A stretch of DNA of 64,000 nt from Monodelphis domestica (GCF_027887165.1 NC_077228.1:110812086-110876085), one strand, 5' to 3'. Shown: positions 52,646 to 63,488, counted from the stretch's first letter. The notes: a model not told the origin generated them from the sequence alone. Made by a program: numbers and translations.

Positions 52646-53139
52646 CCTTCTTTTCTTTTCTCTCCTTCTTAGGGTATGATTGCATGAGGGAGCTTCTCAA
52701 AGTAGGACTATTCAAATCTAGGAGGCTTAGTGTCAGCTACATATCCATGATTAAAGCAGAAATATGGGCCAAGAGAAAGACAATGAGTCCATTTCTTAGA
52801 TATTTTGTGTGTCTTTATTAAGATAATTTATACAGGGACCCAAAAATTATGTCAGAGATTCAGACACTCCTTTGTGGGTATTTGGAAGGTGATCCCTAAA
52901 ATGTTTTGAGCAGAATATAGGTTGTCAAGAACTGATTAAAGAGGATTTTCTAAGTCTAAGTTAGTGGCTTGTGACAAAGATGTTAGTTCTGCCAGCAGAG
53001 GGAAGGAGTTCAAAGAAAGTCTAAATGCTTGTAGGCTCTAATTTGTTGTCTGGCTGGTCAATTTTCCAAAAGAATACTTTAAAAATAATTATAAGGTCAC
53101 TATGTCTTCTAGCAATGCCATCCCATAGCTTCCTTTCTC
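52646..53139. other. Unassigned DNA
   Basis: No recognised gene or repeat. Confidence 0.4.
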
Positions 53140-53322
53140 TTTCTTTTTAAACTCTTACTTTCTTAGTATCTGTTCTAAGATAGAAGATCGTCAAGGGCTA
53201 AGCAAGGGGATTAAGTGACCTGTCTAGGGTCACATAGCTAGGAAATGTCTGAGGTCAGATTTGAACTCTGGACCTCCCAACTCCAGGACTGGCACTCTAT
53301 CCAAGGAGCTAGTTGGCTGTAC
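53140..53322 (-). mobile_element. SINE1
   Basis: ttaaactcttactttcttag, gtcaagggctaagcaagggg, gtcacatagctaggaaatgt, ctggcactctatccaaggag. Confidence 0.85.
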
Positions 53323-53689
53323 TGGCTGCATGCATGTTTCTACTGCTCTTTATCTTCTTGCTGCTATCACCCACTACACTTCAGTGGGAGTCCTTAGCTC
53401 AGCTGATAAGTCTTCTCCAGAAGAGAAAGAATGAATTCTGCCATCTTTTTAAACTCAAAGCACAGAGCCCAAGTGTTCTATGTCTGTAATGATCACCTGA
53501 AAACTAAAGGTCAGAGAGGGAAAACAAAGCATTCCAACCCTACACCAAAGCAAAAAGGGAAAGCACACCTTGACTTTCCTCCCTCCTCACAGTCCTCATC
53601 ACTCCTGCTGGGGAGGACATTTATAAGTGGGGGTGCCCTGAGGTCTTAAGTAAGGAATATATTCTTGCCCTTTCACTATGAAACAGCCT

Positions 53690-54020
53690 CCTAGTTTCTT
53701 TTGCATCAAATCCAAACACTTTAGCCCAGAATTCAAGGCTCTTCCATCATCTTTTCTCCTTGCAATCCTGCCAATCTTTTCTAACTAATTTATTATTACT
53801 TCTTAAAACAGAGACTTCACTGAAATCATGGAAGTTTGCTCACCGTCTGTTTCCCTTGGGGCTCTGTACAGATCATTTCCCTTTTCCTGAGATTCCTTCC
53901 CCACTCCTTACCTTCAATCCATGTCCCTTTCCTTCTATAAAATCCAATTCAAAGCTAGCTTCCTCCAGGGATTACCCTCTGGTGAACTCTATGACCACTC
54001 TGATCATCTTATGGAAGGAC
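53690..54020 (+). mobile_element. L2 LINE, C-terminal ORF2 relic
   Basis: caaggctcttccatcatctt, ggggctctgtacagatcatt, ttccttccccactccttacc, caattcaaagctagcttcct, ccagggattaccctctggtg. Matches the sense L2 region that precedes the 3' UTR. Confidence 0.7.
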
Positions 54021-54769
54021 TCAGAACCTTCCCAGTATGCCTTGTCCTGAGTTTACACAGAATCAAACATGTTTCTCCATTCTTTTTTTTACAGTCACTG
54101 AATCCAAAGCCCCATCCTTTGCTCCAGTTTTGTTCTTTGTGATGAGTGGCAGGGGTCATATATTTCACACCAACTTCTGGGGTTGGGGGTTACTCCTTAT
54201 TGCCCCCTCTTCTCCTGGTTATGCAGTTATAGTTATAGGAGATGCTCTGTGTTCTGGGAATCAGTTTGGTCTTGACTCAAGCATTCTGATTTCAAGGGGA
54301 GCTGTAATTATATGGCTGTTCCCCAATGTCTCTTCGATGCTTCTATGTCTACTGGCATCACTGGTGTGGAAGGAGAAACAATACTGTTTCATATGAGGGG
54401 TGGGAACAATGTATGATCCTATCAGAGGTAGAAAGAGTCCCATTTACAAGGAGAAAAGTGAGGCACCCTTCTATATATCTGGGGGAAGAAATGCTCAGTG
54501 ACCCCTGAAAGAAACTCTCTTCCATCCTTAAATGGACTGGTAATTGGGCACAGGAGAGATCCTCTTTGTGTCCTCCCCCCTTTTTTTGAGGAAACATTCT
54601 GAAGGATTCTATTCGTGAAATGATAGAAAAAAACGTTAGTTGTAGGTGATCTTTTTTTGTTGTTGTTTACTTTGGGTAGAAGAAAGGGAAAGATCTAGTT
54701 ACCCAAGTGATTCCACAGAATGTTTGAATTACCAAGTAACTTCCAGAAAGGTGGGTGCTTCTTGATTGA
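54021..54769. other. Unassigned, repeat-poor DNA
   Basis: A plus open frame of 119 codons (54037-54396) has a hydrophobic middle but no recognisable family and no splice context. I treat it as chance. Confidence 0.4.
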
Positions 54770-54885
54770 GAATCATAAAACTCCAGAATGCTTGGGCTGA
54801 AAGGGACTTCAAAATTCATGTAGTCCAGCCTCTCCATTTTGTACATGGGGAAAGTGAGACACGAAAGAGCACTGGTGACACAAGT
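54770..54885 (-). mobile_element. MIR-type SINE fragment
   Basis: gaatcataaaactccagaat, gctgaaagggacttcaaaat, ccattttgtacatggggaaa. Confidence 0.7.
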
Positions 54886-55504
54886 TGCACTATATTCTGG
54901 CCCTGGAGTTGGGGGAAAGGGTTTCTCTTAATAACCTCAAGCACTCACTTATGTAGTCTATTTTTTAAAAAGGGATTTAAAAACATTTATTTCTCTCATT
55001 ACATTTTTCCGTATTCCCATCCCAACCTTTTCTTCAACCAGGTTTAGAAGCAAGATTGACATTGAAAGCACTTGACAAGCACATATCAGCCAAATGTACC
55101 CTGAGTGCCTGGGTTATCCGGACCAAAGCAGAATTCTGATTTAGGTGTAAGCTGATTAGTTCTTGGACTGGAGCTATTTTGCCCCATTTTCTTCAGACTG
55201 AATTTCACCTAAAAATAGTTGGTAAACAGATGAAAAGCTGCCCTGAGTTTCAAACACTGGGGTGTTGGATGGACTACCTCCATGGGGCCTGGGTGTCTGT
55301 CTCCAGGGGCAGGAATCAGGAAACACTGAGCTGGTACATTTCAAAGAAGCAGTATGTGACTGGATCTAACCACAGGTGCCAGTCAACAGCTCCATTTCTG
55401 ACGTATGATGTGTGTGGGCACAGCAACAGTATGAGCCATGAATCTGAGCTGCACAGATACCCAACGGCCCTTCCTCTCCACGCCATCTCATCTTGACAGA
55501 GGGA
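54886..55504. other. Unassigned, repeat-poor DNA
   Basis: Open frames on both strands at 55179-55551 do not resemble known proteins. I see no clear exon signals. Confidence 0.4.
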
Positions 55505-55507
55505 AAC

Positions 55508-55812
55508 CATCCTGACCCGTTCCCACAACCAAATCCCTTATTATCAAACACACTCCACTAGCTCAATTCAAAGTATTCACTCACCCCAAAACTGCCCCTC
55601 CTTGGCTTGCCACTGCACCCTTTCTACACCATTAATTGATGGCTGATCACTAGCTGCACCCACAAATTGTTTGTGCATCCTTCCTACTACTTGGGATTCC
55701 TAAGTGCTCCTGGAAGAGATGCCCTAGCACTTGACTATTTCCTCATCAGCCAGTTTTCTAGAGCTGGTAGGTGAAGAGGACTCATTTGTACCATTCTTGG
55801 CAACATCTGGAC
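55508..55812. repeat. Unrecognised 300-bp repeat, copy 1
   Basis: Similar along its whole length to 58203-58545. The best-conserved core is atccttcctactacttggga, then ttcctaagtgctcctggaag and a gccctagca word. Other shared words are ccactagctca, tgatcacta and ttcttggcaacatct. No open frame is conserved between the copies. Confidence 0.7.
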
Positions 55813-56194
55813 TCACTCCCAACCCAAACCTTTGATACCAGAAAGCCTGGAAGAGAGTAGTACTACTGACCTCTTGTGGCCATTTGTCCATATATTGTCT
55901 TCTTCCTCCCTACAGGGGCATTCTAACCCACCCTGAGACTCTCTCCTGGCCCTACTTGGTTCTATGTGACATAGTATCCTGTTCTCCTCAAGGCAGGGCC
56001 TCTCCAGGAAGACTTTTAATGTCACCCCTGAATACAGCTTCTATTTGTGCACTCTCCAAAGAACAACAAGGGAAGGAGCAGAGAGGGAAAGCAGGGACCC
56101 TCTTTTGTTTTTTCCATCTCCTTCCACCTTTATCTTAACCTTAACTAATTGTGGCCCTCAGCTCCGGGGAGAAACTTTGGGTCACAGAGATCCA
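55813..56194. other. Unassigned DNA
   Basis: No recognised gene or repeat. Confidence 0.4.
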
Positions 56195-56375
56195 AAGCTA
56201 CAAGGAATCTTAGGGGTCATCTAAGCCAACTCCTTATTTTACAGATGAGGAAACTAATGTCTAAAGAAGTTAAATGCTTTCCTGAGGTCACAAAGTAGTA
56301 AGTAATTGAGCTAGGATTTGAATTCAAGTCCTTTGACTACAAATCAGGCACTCTTTTTGATACACCATACTGCAT
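56195..56375 (-). mobile_element. MIR-type SINE
   Basis: gcaaggaatctta-like start, ggggtcatctaagccaactc, attttacagatgaggaaact, ggtcacaaagtagtaagtaa, gatttgaattcaagtccttt. Near full length. Confidence 0.85.
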
Positions 56376-56592
56376 TCACTGTTGTGGACCTCAGGAGAAA
56401 CCCAGAAGACACACCCTGGGCTGGCATGGGGAACATATGGGGAAATTAAGATTTTCCCTCTCAACTGGAGATGTCTGGTTCAAACCACCTGTCTCACAGG
56501 ATGCACGGCTCTTTTTCACCCCTTAGTTGTCCCTGGCCTGGTGCCTTTAGAATCATATCAAGATAAACAAATAACAATGTTCAGTGGTGAGA

Positions 56593-56765
56593 CTACTATA
56601 GTTTTTTTTCTTTTCCTTTTTTTTTTAACCCTTACCTTCTGGCTTAGAATAGATACTAAGTATTAATTAGAGGCAGAAGACTGCTATAGTTTTTTTCTTT
56701 TCCTTTTTTTTTAACCCTTACCTTCTGGCTTAGAATAGATACTAAGTATTAATTAGAGGCAGAAG
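56593..56765. repeat. 88-bp tandem duplication at a SINE1 3' end
   Basis: Unit 1 starts at 56593 (ctactatag) and unit 2 at 56681 (ctgctatag). Both contain the T run, aacccttaccttctggctta and the following SINE sequence to aggcagaaga. The unit includes flanking DNA outside the SINE, so it duplicated after SINE insertion. Confidence 0.9.
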
Positions 56766-56774
56766 AGCAGTAAG
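56610..56774 (-). mobile_element. SINE1 3' half (duplicated), split by an L1
   Basis: The SINE resumes at 57299-57430 (gggctaggtaattggagtta, gtcatacagctaggaaatgt, actctacctagctgccc). The L1 between the halves is flanked by aagagcagtaag (56763-56774 and 57299-57310). Confidence 0.9.
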
Positions 56775-57298
56775 AGTATATGATGATAATGGAACCCTAT
56801 TGTGCTATGAGAAACAATGAGCAAGATGATTTCAGGAAAAGCTGATTAGATCTATATGAACTGATGCAGAACAAGGTAAGCAGAACCAGGAGAACATTGT
56901 ATGCAGTAACAGCAGTACTGTGGAATGATCAACTGTGAAAGACTTCACTACTCTCAGCAATAAAATGATCCATATCAATTCTGAAGGACTTATGACAAAG
57001 AATTCTATCCACTTCCAGAGAAAGAACTGCTGGAGTCAGAATGCAGATGGAAGCATGCGATTTTTCACTTGTTTATTTGGGATTTTGGTTTTATATGACT
57101 ATTCTCTTTAAAAAATGAACATTATGGAAATATGTTTTGAATGATAGTACATGTATAACCCAGATTGAATTGCTTCCCATCTCCAAGAGGGGAGAGGGAA
57201 GGAAGAGAGGGAGGAAGAAAATTTGAATCTTATAATTTTGGAAAATATGTAGAAAATTTTATTACATATAATTGTGAAAATAAAATATATTTTTAAAA
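56775..57298 (+). mobile_element. L1 LINE 3' end with target duplication
   Basis: A 5'-truncated L1 of 524 bp: ORF2 C-terminal codons at aaccctattgtgctatgaga, atatgaactgatgcagaaca, ggagaacattgtatgcagta, the 3' UTR, and an A-rich end with aaaataaaatata. A 12-bp target duplication lies within the reversed SINE1. Confidence 0.9.
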
Positions 57299-57430
57299 AA
57301 GAGCAGTAAGGGCTAGGTAATTGGAGTTAAGTGTCTTGCTCAGGGTCATACAGCTAGGAAATGTTTGAGGCCAGATTTGAGACCAGGACTTCCTTTTGTC
57401 AGGTTTAGCACTCTACCTAGCTGCCCTGAG
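57299..57430 (-). mobile_element. SINE1 5' half, after the L1
   Basis: Completes the SINE that starts near 56610. Contains ggtcatacagctaggaaat, gaggccagatttgagacc and the head acctagctgccc. Confidence 0.85.
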
Positions 57431-57620
57431 AGTATTGTGGTTCTCAAAGTATGTTGTCTCATTTGAACCCAATCATAACTTTTTGAAGGCTAATAGCATC
57501 ACCCTCATTTTGCAGGTGAGGAAACTGAGGCTTACAGGGGCTGACAGGGTAATTGGCACAGTTGGCACTAAAACTGAGATTTCCCAATTTTCTAGTCAGG
57601 GCTCTTTGGTACTTTCCATA
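57431..57620 (-). mobile_element. MIR
   Basis: aagtatgttgtctcatttga, cctcattttgcaggtgagga, aactgaggcttacaggggct. Confidence 0.75.
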
Positions 57621-57877
57621 AGAAGACTGTTCTCAGAAGGCAGCTGTCCCAATCCCAAATGGGCCTTTGCTTGGCACTGAGGCATCATACAGTCAAACTA
57701 AAGCTCTCACTCTCTCTCTAGTTCTGATCATCCCAGGATATTAAATCCAAGAAAACAATGTTTATTGAATTGGGCTATCCATACCCAGGGCCAAGTGAGT
57801 TGGAATAGGGATGGAGGATGGGGAAGGTAGATTCCTAATGAGGATAATTGTAGGGCATCATTTTTTTTTTGGTGGCA

Positions 57878-58130
57878 TGTAATTAGAATTTTGTACCCCA
57901 GGACTGCATTTCCCAGAATCCCACTTTTGTCCTCATGTTAAGTCCTTACATTTTTGAAGATAAAGTTTCTGTAACCCCGCCTTCTCTTCTCTCTTCTCCC
58001 ACTACTGTAGTCAGGAAAAACCTCTCTTTACTCAGCTTTACTTTTGTCTTTCTATTTTCTCTACTTCAGGTGATTATTAATAAATCTTATAAAATACTTG
58101 GAGTTATCAGATATTAATTTTAATCTTACA
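57878..58130 (+). mobile_element. Short solo LTR (253 bp)
   Basis: Begins tgtaattag and ends ttaatcttaca, with a polyadenylation region containing ttaataaatcttataaaa. It is flanked by gtggca and gtggga, a likely 6-bp target duplication that fits a class II-like retroviral integration. No internal sequence. Confidence 0.7.
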
Positions 58131-58134
58131 GTGG

Positions 58135-58202
58135 GAAGAGTCATGGGATCACAGATTTAGAACTAGAAAGGACATGTAGGGGCCATTGTGTCTATCTCTC
58201 AT
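58135..58202 (-). mobile_element. MIR-type SINE split by the unrecognised repeat
   Basis: catgggatcacagatttaga, actagaaaggacatgtaggg. It continues at 58546-58645 (ggaggattgaggccaaaagg, taacactat-like end). The copy-2 repeat lies exactly between. Confidence 0.7.
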
Positions 58203-58545
58203 AGGAAGGCTATCCTGACCTCCTTTCCCCAACCAAACTTCTTATTAGTCTCTTCTCAATCACATTCCACTAGCTCACATTAAATTGTTCACTCACACCA
58301 AGTCTCCTCCATCTTCTGTACCCTACTATATCCTCTCTATGCCACTAAGTGATGGTTGATCACTATCTTCACCCTCCAATTGCTTGTCTATCCTTCCTAC
58401 TACTTGGCATTCCTAAGTGCTCCTGGAAGAAATGCCCTAGCAACTGATTATTTCATTATCAGCTGGTTCTATAGGTGGTTGGTGAAGATGACTATCTTTG
58501 TACCTTCTTGGCAACATCTAGATTCCTCCATGGAGGATTGAGGCC
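58203..58545. repeat. Unrecognised 300-bp repeat, copy 2
   Basis: Homologous to 55508-55812. Its insertion inside a MIR shows that it moved as a unit, instead of both copies arising from a larger local duplication. Confidence 0.7.
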
Positions 58546-58694
58546 AAAAGGTGTTACACATCTTGTTTAGGGTTACCCAGGATCTAAACCCCTATATTCC
58601 AGTGGCCTAACCACTATCCCATGCTACCACACAGTTCTCAATAGAGATTTGACAGAAGGAAAAATTTGGGATGCAAAAAATCATGGGAATGTCT

Positions 58695-58975
58695 TGGAGA
58701 CTTGGTTGCTAGTTTTAGCTACCTGTGCTCATTGGCAAGTCAAATTCTTTCCTAATCTCCATTAGCTTATCTGTACAATAGAGGAGGATGAGAGAGTGTA
58801 GAATGGGCAAGAGTCAGAAGACCTAGATTTAAATACTACTTATGATATTTACTACCTTTGCAACATTAAGTCATTTAACCTCTTTAAATCCTCAGTTTCC
58901 TTATTTGTAAAATGAGGGAATTGCATGAGAAGGTTGCTGAATCCAGTTTGAGCTGTAGAACTGTGACACTGTAAG
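58695..58975 (+). mobile_element. Two MIR-type SINEs in tandem
   Basis: The first (58695-58790) has cattggcaagtcaaattctt and ccattagcttatctgtacaa. The second (58795-58975) has agacctagatttaaatacta, cctcagtttccttatttgta and aatgagggaattgcatgaga. Confidence 0.75.
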
Positions 58976-59876
58976 CCTCTTCCAGCTTGAGAACTTGTTG
59001 ATTCTAGAAATCTTCCATCCCTCTGTTGTCTTGTAGTAGAGAAAATGCTTATTATGGGTCCACTAGCATCCCCTTTTTCTCGTGCTCTCAGACAGTAGTA
59101 ATGTATGGTTTATCCTTTTAGCTCATCAAAATTCTCCTTTTGTCACCAGGTACCAGCAGCTTGGGATAGAGAAGGTTATAGAGAAGGGGGGCAGGGGACT
59201 TGAAGTCTTCTACCCAATTCCAGTCCTGAATAATTAGCAGCCCCTTTCCTAAGGTATCCTCTGTCTCTGAGATGGGACTCTCTAATTAGCAGCATTTATT
59301 CCTTGGCTCTCCCGATGGCAAAAGCTTGATAGAATCAGTCAAATAATTCTCGAAAATCCCTCGATGCTGTGAGAGAAAAGGAGAAAACAGAAATAATTTC
59401 CAGAGGGACACAGGTCACTTTACATCCTTTGTCCTCTTCTTTCTAATGTTCAATAGGAGCTGGGATTTTTCTTCCCATTGTATTAATAGGGAAACTGAGA
59501 CCCAGAGCAACTTATTCTGGTTCATGGAGCTGAACTAAAAACTTAGTCAGCTTGAGAGGACTAACCTGGAATTGCCATTCTACCTAAGCTGTTCTGGAAA
59601 ACTGCATCACTGTAGGCAGAGAGGTAGTCGTATATTTTTGCTAGATAGTACCAACTGCAGGGCCAAAGAGCCTCAGACTACCTGTGTTAGGGTGGGACAG
59701 AGAAAGAAGAGAAAAACAAGATCTCTTACCTCTCCCCTCTCATAAACTCTGTCTTCTCCTTTCTACTTACCCAAAGTCCTCCCTATTTTCCCAACCATCA
59801 CTTCTCCTATCCTTGAACAAAATAGAGAAGGAACTGGACATTGGATGGAATGTTCTCTTTCAAATTGTTTTAAAAA
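58976..59876. other. Unassigned DNA
   Basis: About 900 bp. A MIR scrap is possible at 59475-59530 (gtattaatagggaaactgag). No gene recognised. Confidence 0.4.
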
Positions 59877-60032
59877 ACTTTTTTTTTTTGGTCTTAGTAA
59901 CATCTCTAAGACAGAAAGGCAAGGGCTAGGCAAACAGGCTCAGAGTCTAGGAAGTGTCTGAGGCCAAATTTGAATCCAGGTCCTCCTGACTTCAGGCCTG
60001 GTGCTCTATCCACTGTGCAATCTAGTTGCCAC
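59877..60032 (-). mobile_element. SINE1
   Basis: T run, aagacagaaaggcaagggct, gtctaggaagtgtctgaggc, tgaatccaggtcctcctgac, ctctatccactgtgcaatct. Confidence 0.85.
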
Positions 60033-60317
60033 TCTTTTAGAATAGTTTTAAATAATTATTGAGAAGAGTTTGGATATAACAAATTCTGTACCTACAATTG
60101 CTGTTACCAAAAAGAGTGTGTTTCCTTTTTTGTTTAATACTCTTTAATGTCTTTCTATGATTATAGAAATAAAGGAGAAATTGGCTAGTGTCGGGGCCTT
60201 CAGGACAAAGTATTATTCTGCTCTCCATCTGACAGATTAAACTGAGGTCTTGCTGACTCCAGGCTCAGTGCTCTTCTGCACCATCTGAGAAAACTGAGGC
60301 CCAGGAGGTTGTGCCTT

Positions 60318-60433
60318 AAAAAAACAAACAAACCCTTATCTTCTGCCTTAAAATTGATTTTAAGTTTCAGTTCTAAGGCAGAAGAGTAATAAGGGCTAGG
60401 CATCTGGAGTTAAGGTTGTCCAAGGTTACACAG
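60318..60433 (-). mobile_element. SINE1, cut by an LTR
   Basis: aacccttatcttctgcctta, ctaaggcagaagagtaataa, gggctaggcatctggagtta, ending ggttacacag exactly where the LTR begins. I do not see the missing SINE half on the far side of the LTR. Confidence 0.8.
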
Positions 60434-61259
60434 TGTGAAGATTGGATTCGACTTTCCCCTGATTGTAACAATGAAGGTACTTAGCTCTTCCCTGATTGTG
60501 AAGATTAAATTGTAACCCTTGTCTATTTTTAGATTTAATCCCCATAAATGTAAACACGATACTTAAAATTAAGTATGAAAATCTGTCCATTTTTAGATCT
60601 AATCACTGAAGTGCAAATATCCCACTTAATCATGAAGTGGGAGGTCTGTGACCCAGGTGTATAATAATGGGTAATGAATCAGATGCCTAACTGCCTTCTG
60701 GGCAGTTCTAGAACAGAGCATCAACTATGATTTGTAGACATGGAATTTGGGGAAGGCACAGGAAGTGACATAAGAGAAAAATGTTTTTAAAAGGGACTGC
60801 CACTTCCTGTGAGAGGGAGTTCTTCATTTTTTGGAAGTGGAGACAGGAGTCTTGGAGTGGAACTTCTGGTGAGAATTCAATTCTTTATGCTTTCGAGTTG
60901 AGGCTGGTGAAGAGGGGCAGAAGGATCTGCTGACTGGACTGACACATAGTGAGTGAAAAGGCTGACTCCCTTTCCCTTGGCCTTTCTGGAGGCACCAGCC
61001 ACTGGAAAGGCCCACCATCTTGAGGCTCCTTTCCCTTGGCAGGGACCTCTGAACTCCTGCCTTGCTCAAGAGGATCTCTCTCTTTTTCCTCTCTTTCTCT
61101 CTTCCTTAATATCTTCCCTCTTTATTGTAAAATAAACTACCATAAGATCCATTCTGACTTTATAATTCATTTGGGATTTACTAATTAAATCCCTGGTGAC
61201 CTAACTCTTAAATAATCAAGTCCAACCCTTTAAAAATTAACCCCTTTTCCCCCTTTACA
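60434..61259 (+). mobile_element. Retroviral LTR (826 bp) beside a RAB7B exon
   Basis: Starts tgtgaagattgg and ends ccctttaca. Flanked by acag on both sides (60430-60433 and 61260-61263), a plausible 4-bp target duplication as in class I, gamma-like retroviruses. It has a polyadenylation region with gtaaaataaactacc. It appears solo and looks complete at both ends. It lies antisense to RAB7B, with its 3' end 44 bp from the splice donor of the exon at 61304-61429. Confidence 0.8.
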
Positions 61260-61303
61260 ACAGTCAGGCTAGACACTAACCACTGACTACTCCAGCTACT
61301 TAC

Positions 61304-61429
61304 TCGAATCAGTGCCTGTCTGGCCAGTAATTCAAATGCTTGTTCCACATTGATGTCGTTCTTGGCACTGACTTCGAAGTAAGGTATGTCCTTTTCTTTG
61401 CACCAGTCCAGGGCTTTCTTCTGGGACAC
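61304..61429 (-). CDS. RAB7B: RAB7B, internal exon (42 codons)
   Basis: RAB7B is a Rab-family small GTPase of late endosomes, lysosomes and the trans-Golgi network. It acts in endosome-to-Golgi transport and dampens Toll-like receptor signalling. The exon translates to [20 protein letters not shown] then [20 protein letters not shown] and IR. It matches human RAB7B as I recall it ([42 protein letters not shown]). RAB7A differs clearly here ([20 protein letters not shown]). The SAK triplet of the guanine-binding G5 box is present. The acceptor is a pyrimidine-rich cattcctttccccttatgcag-type site, cut after its final AG at 61430-61431. The donor is CGA/GTAAGT, with the intron starting at 61303. 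Length is 126 bp with phase 0 at both ends, and there are no stops or indels. The preceding exon (NKxD box) and the final exon with the prenylation cysteines were not found in the window. Confidence 0.88.
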
Positions 61430-61559
61430 CTGCATAAGGGGAAAGGAATGGATGCTCAGAGACATTGAGGCTTCTCTTGGCACAGATTCCTTCCATAGCT
61501 CCTGCTCTACCTCCTCTGGAACAATAATAACCACAGCTCAAATTTCCCTAGGTCTTTGA

Positions 61560-61720
61560 GGCTTATCAAGATTTTATCAAGAATTTTCCTTACAGCAGGA
61601 GATACAGGGATTGTTATTCTCATTTGACTGGAAAGAAAAGTGAAACATTGAGAATTTAAGTGACTTTGCCCAGTAGCTGTCAGAATTGAGATTTGCACTA
61701 TTTATAGAAATAAGGATGTA
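61560..61720 (-). mobile_element. MIR in the RAB7B intron
   Basis: ggattgttattctcatttga, aagaaaagtgaaacattgag, ttgcccagtagctgtcagaa. Diverged reversed copy about 130 bp upstream of the exon in gene orientation. Confidence 0.65.
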
Positions 61721-61736
61721 CCTAAGTCAATTGGAA

Positions 61737-62570
61737 AAAAAAATATCAATTGCTCAGGTGTAAGACAGATCAATATAATAAAAATGACCATATTATCTAA
61801 ATTAATTTACTTATTTAATATAATAGCAATCCAACTATCAAATAATTACTTTATAGAACTAGCGGGAAAAAAACCCTAACAAAGTTTATATGGAGACAAG
61901 AAAAGACCAAGCATCTCAAGGGAAATAATGGGGAGGAGGGTGGAGTGGGAATGGAGGGAAACAAAGTAGGCACACAACACACTTAAGCAAATATATATGG
62001 TACTGTATTATTCAGTAAACAAACCTGCACCCACCACCCCAGATGCAGGGATAACAACTCACTATTTGATAAAAACTGCTGGGAAAATTGCACAAACAGT
62101 ATGGAAGAAATTACACTTAAATCACACCTTACGTGAAAATAAGCTCCAAATGGATATGTGACATTGATATAGAAGTTCCTATTATAAATAAATTAGAGAA
62201 ACATAGAGAAAAATGACCTCTCGTATCTATGGAAAAAAGAAAAGTTCATGACCAAATAAGGGATCTAGAGGATCTCAGAAGATAAAATAGATCATTTTAA
62301 TTATATAAAATTTAAAAGTTTTTGCATAAATAAATCTACAAATCTAAGATTAAAAGGAAAGTAATTAACTGGGGAAAATCTTTACAGCGAGTTTCTTTTA
62401 TGAAAATTTCACTTCTAAGAAATATAAGGAAGTGATTCAAATATAGAAGAACAAGGACCTTTCCCTAATTGGGGAAATGTCCAAGGATATGAACAAAGTC
62501 TCAAGAGGGAAAAACCCAGGCTATCTACAACCTTATGAAAAAACTGCTACCAGTTGCTCTTTTTTTTAAC
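61737..62570 (+). mobile_element. L1 LINE ORF2 fragment, sense
   Basis: The plus translation has pieces resembling the L1 ORF2 region LPKLIYLFNTIPIK ... KFIWR. Examples are cctaacaaagtttatatgga (LTKFIW) and the later ttggggaaatgtccaaggat. No 3' UTR or poly(A) follows; a reversed SINE1 begins immediately. Broken by many changes. Confidence 0.7.
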
Positions 62571-62745
62571 CCCTTACTTTCTGTCTCAGAATCAATATTG
62601 TATATTGCTTCTAACATGGAAAAGTGGTAAGGGAAACTTGCCCAAAGTCACACAGCTAGAACGTATCTGAGGCTAAATTTGAAATCAGGATCTCCCATCT
62701 CTAGGCCTGACTCTCCATCTACGGAGCCACCTAGATGCCCTCAAC
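62571..62745 (-). mobile_element. SINE1
   Basis: aaccccttactttctgtctc, tgtatattgcttctaacatg, gtcacacagctagaacgtat, ctaggcctgactctccatct, ccacctagatgccc. Confidence 0.9.
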
Positions 62746-62789
62746 AATTAAAAAAAACAGGAAAAAAACAAGCAAAACAAAAAAAAAGT

Positions 62790-63235
62790 CCAAAGCCAAA
62801 TACAATGTTTTCCAACTTTATATCCCCACTCTTACAGAAGAGCAGAGACTGGGATATTTTTATAGAGCTTCCTTGGAGTTAGGCTTGATCTTTATAACTT
62901 TGCAACCTCATTTTTTATTGTTTTTTGGTTATTTTTTTTTCATTTACACTGCTGAAGTCATTATGTATAGTGTGATTTTGTCTCTGCACGCTTTGATTTG
63001 CATTAGTTCATATAAGTCTTTCCATGCTTCTTATCTTCATCATGCTTATCACTTCTTATAGCACAATAAATCTTCCATTATTATCCCATAACACAATTTG
63101 TTCAATCATTCCCCAATCGATGGACTTCAACTTTGTTTTCAGTTCTTTGATAGCACAGAAAGTGCTGCTATTGATATTACACCGCATAAAAAGACTTTCT
63201 TCTTGTCAGTGACCTCCATGATTCTACAAAGGTAT
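62790..63235 (-). mobile_element. L1 LINE 3' end, antisense
   Basis: agttcatataagtctttcca, tcacttcttatagcacaata, caatttgttcaatcattccc, then the diverged ORF2 C-terminus. Opposite in orientation to the L1 fragment on its left. Confidence 0.75.
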
Positions 63236-63436
63236 AAACTTCAATTCTGCTACATTAGGAGAAGTTGATCAAACTATGTAGGTTCCCCAAAGGCAAATAT
63301 TTGATTTCCTTGGGTAAAATTCCATCTTGATGGTAGTTGTGGTTGTGTGTGTATGTGTATGTGTGTGTGCATATGTATATTGGAGAATCTCTGATCATCA
63401 CTTAACCCACTCTACTCATTTCACACTGCTTTGACA
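63236..63436. other. Unassigned DNA with a TG-rich patch
   Basis: A degenerate tgtgtgtatgtg patch lies at 63340-63375. Otherwise nothing recognised. Confidence 0.4.
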
Positions 63437-63439
63437 GTG

Positions 63440-63485
<46 letters not shown>
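63437..63485 (+). repeat. (TG)n microsatellite
   Basis: About 24 uninterrupted TG units, likely polymorphic. Confidence 0.95.

Positions 63486-63488
<3 letters not shown>

Noticed and set aside
54037-54396. Open frame of 119 codons with hydrophobic stretches.
   Set aside because: No homology recognised and no signals of a gene; the region is simply free of stops in that frame.
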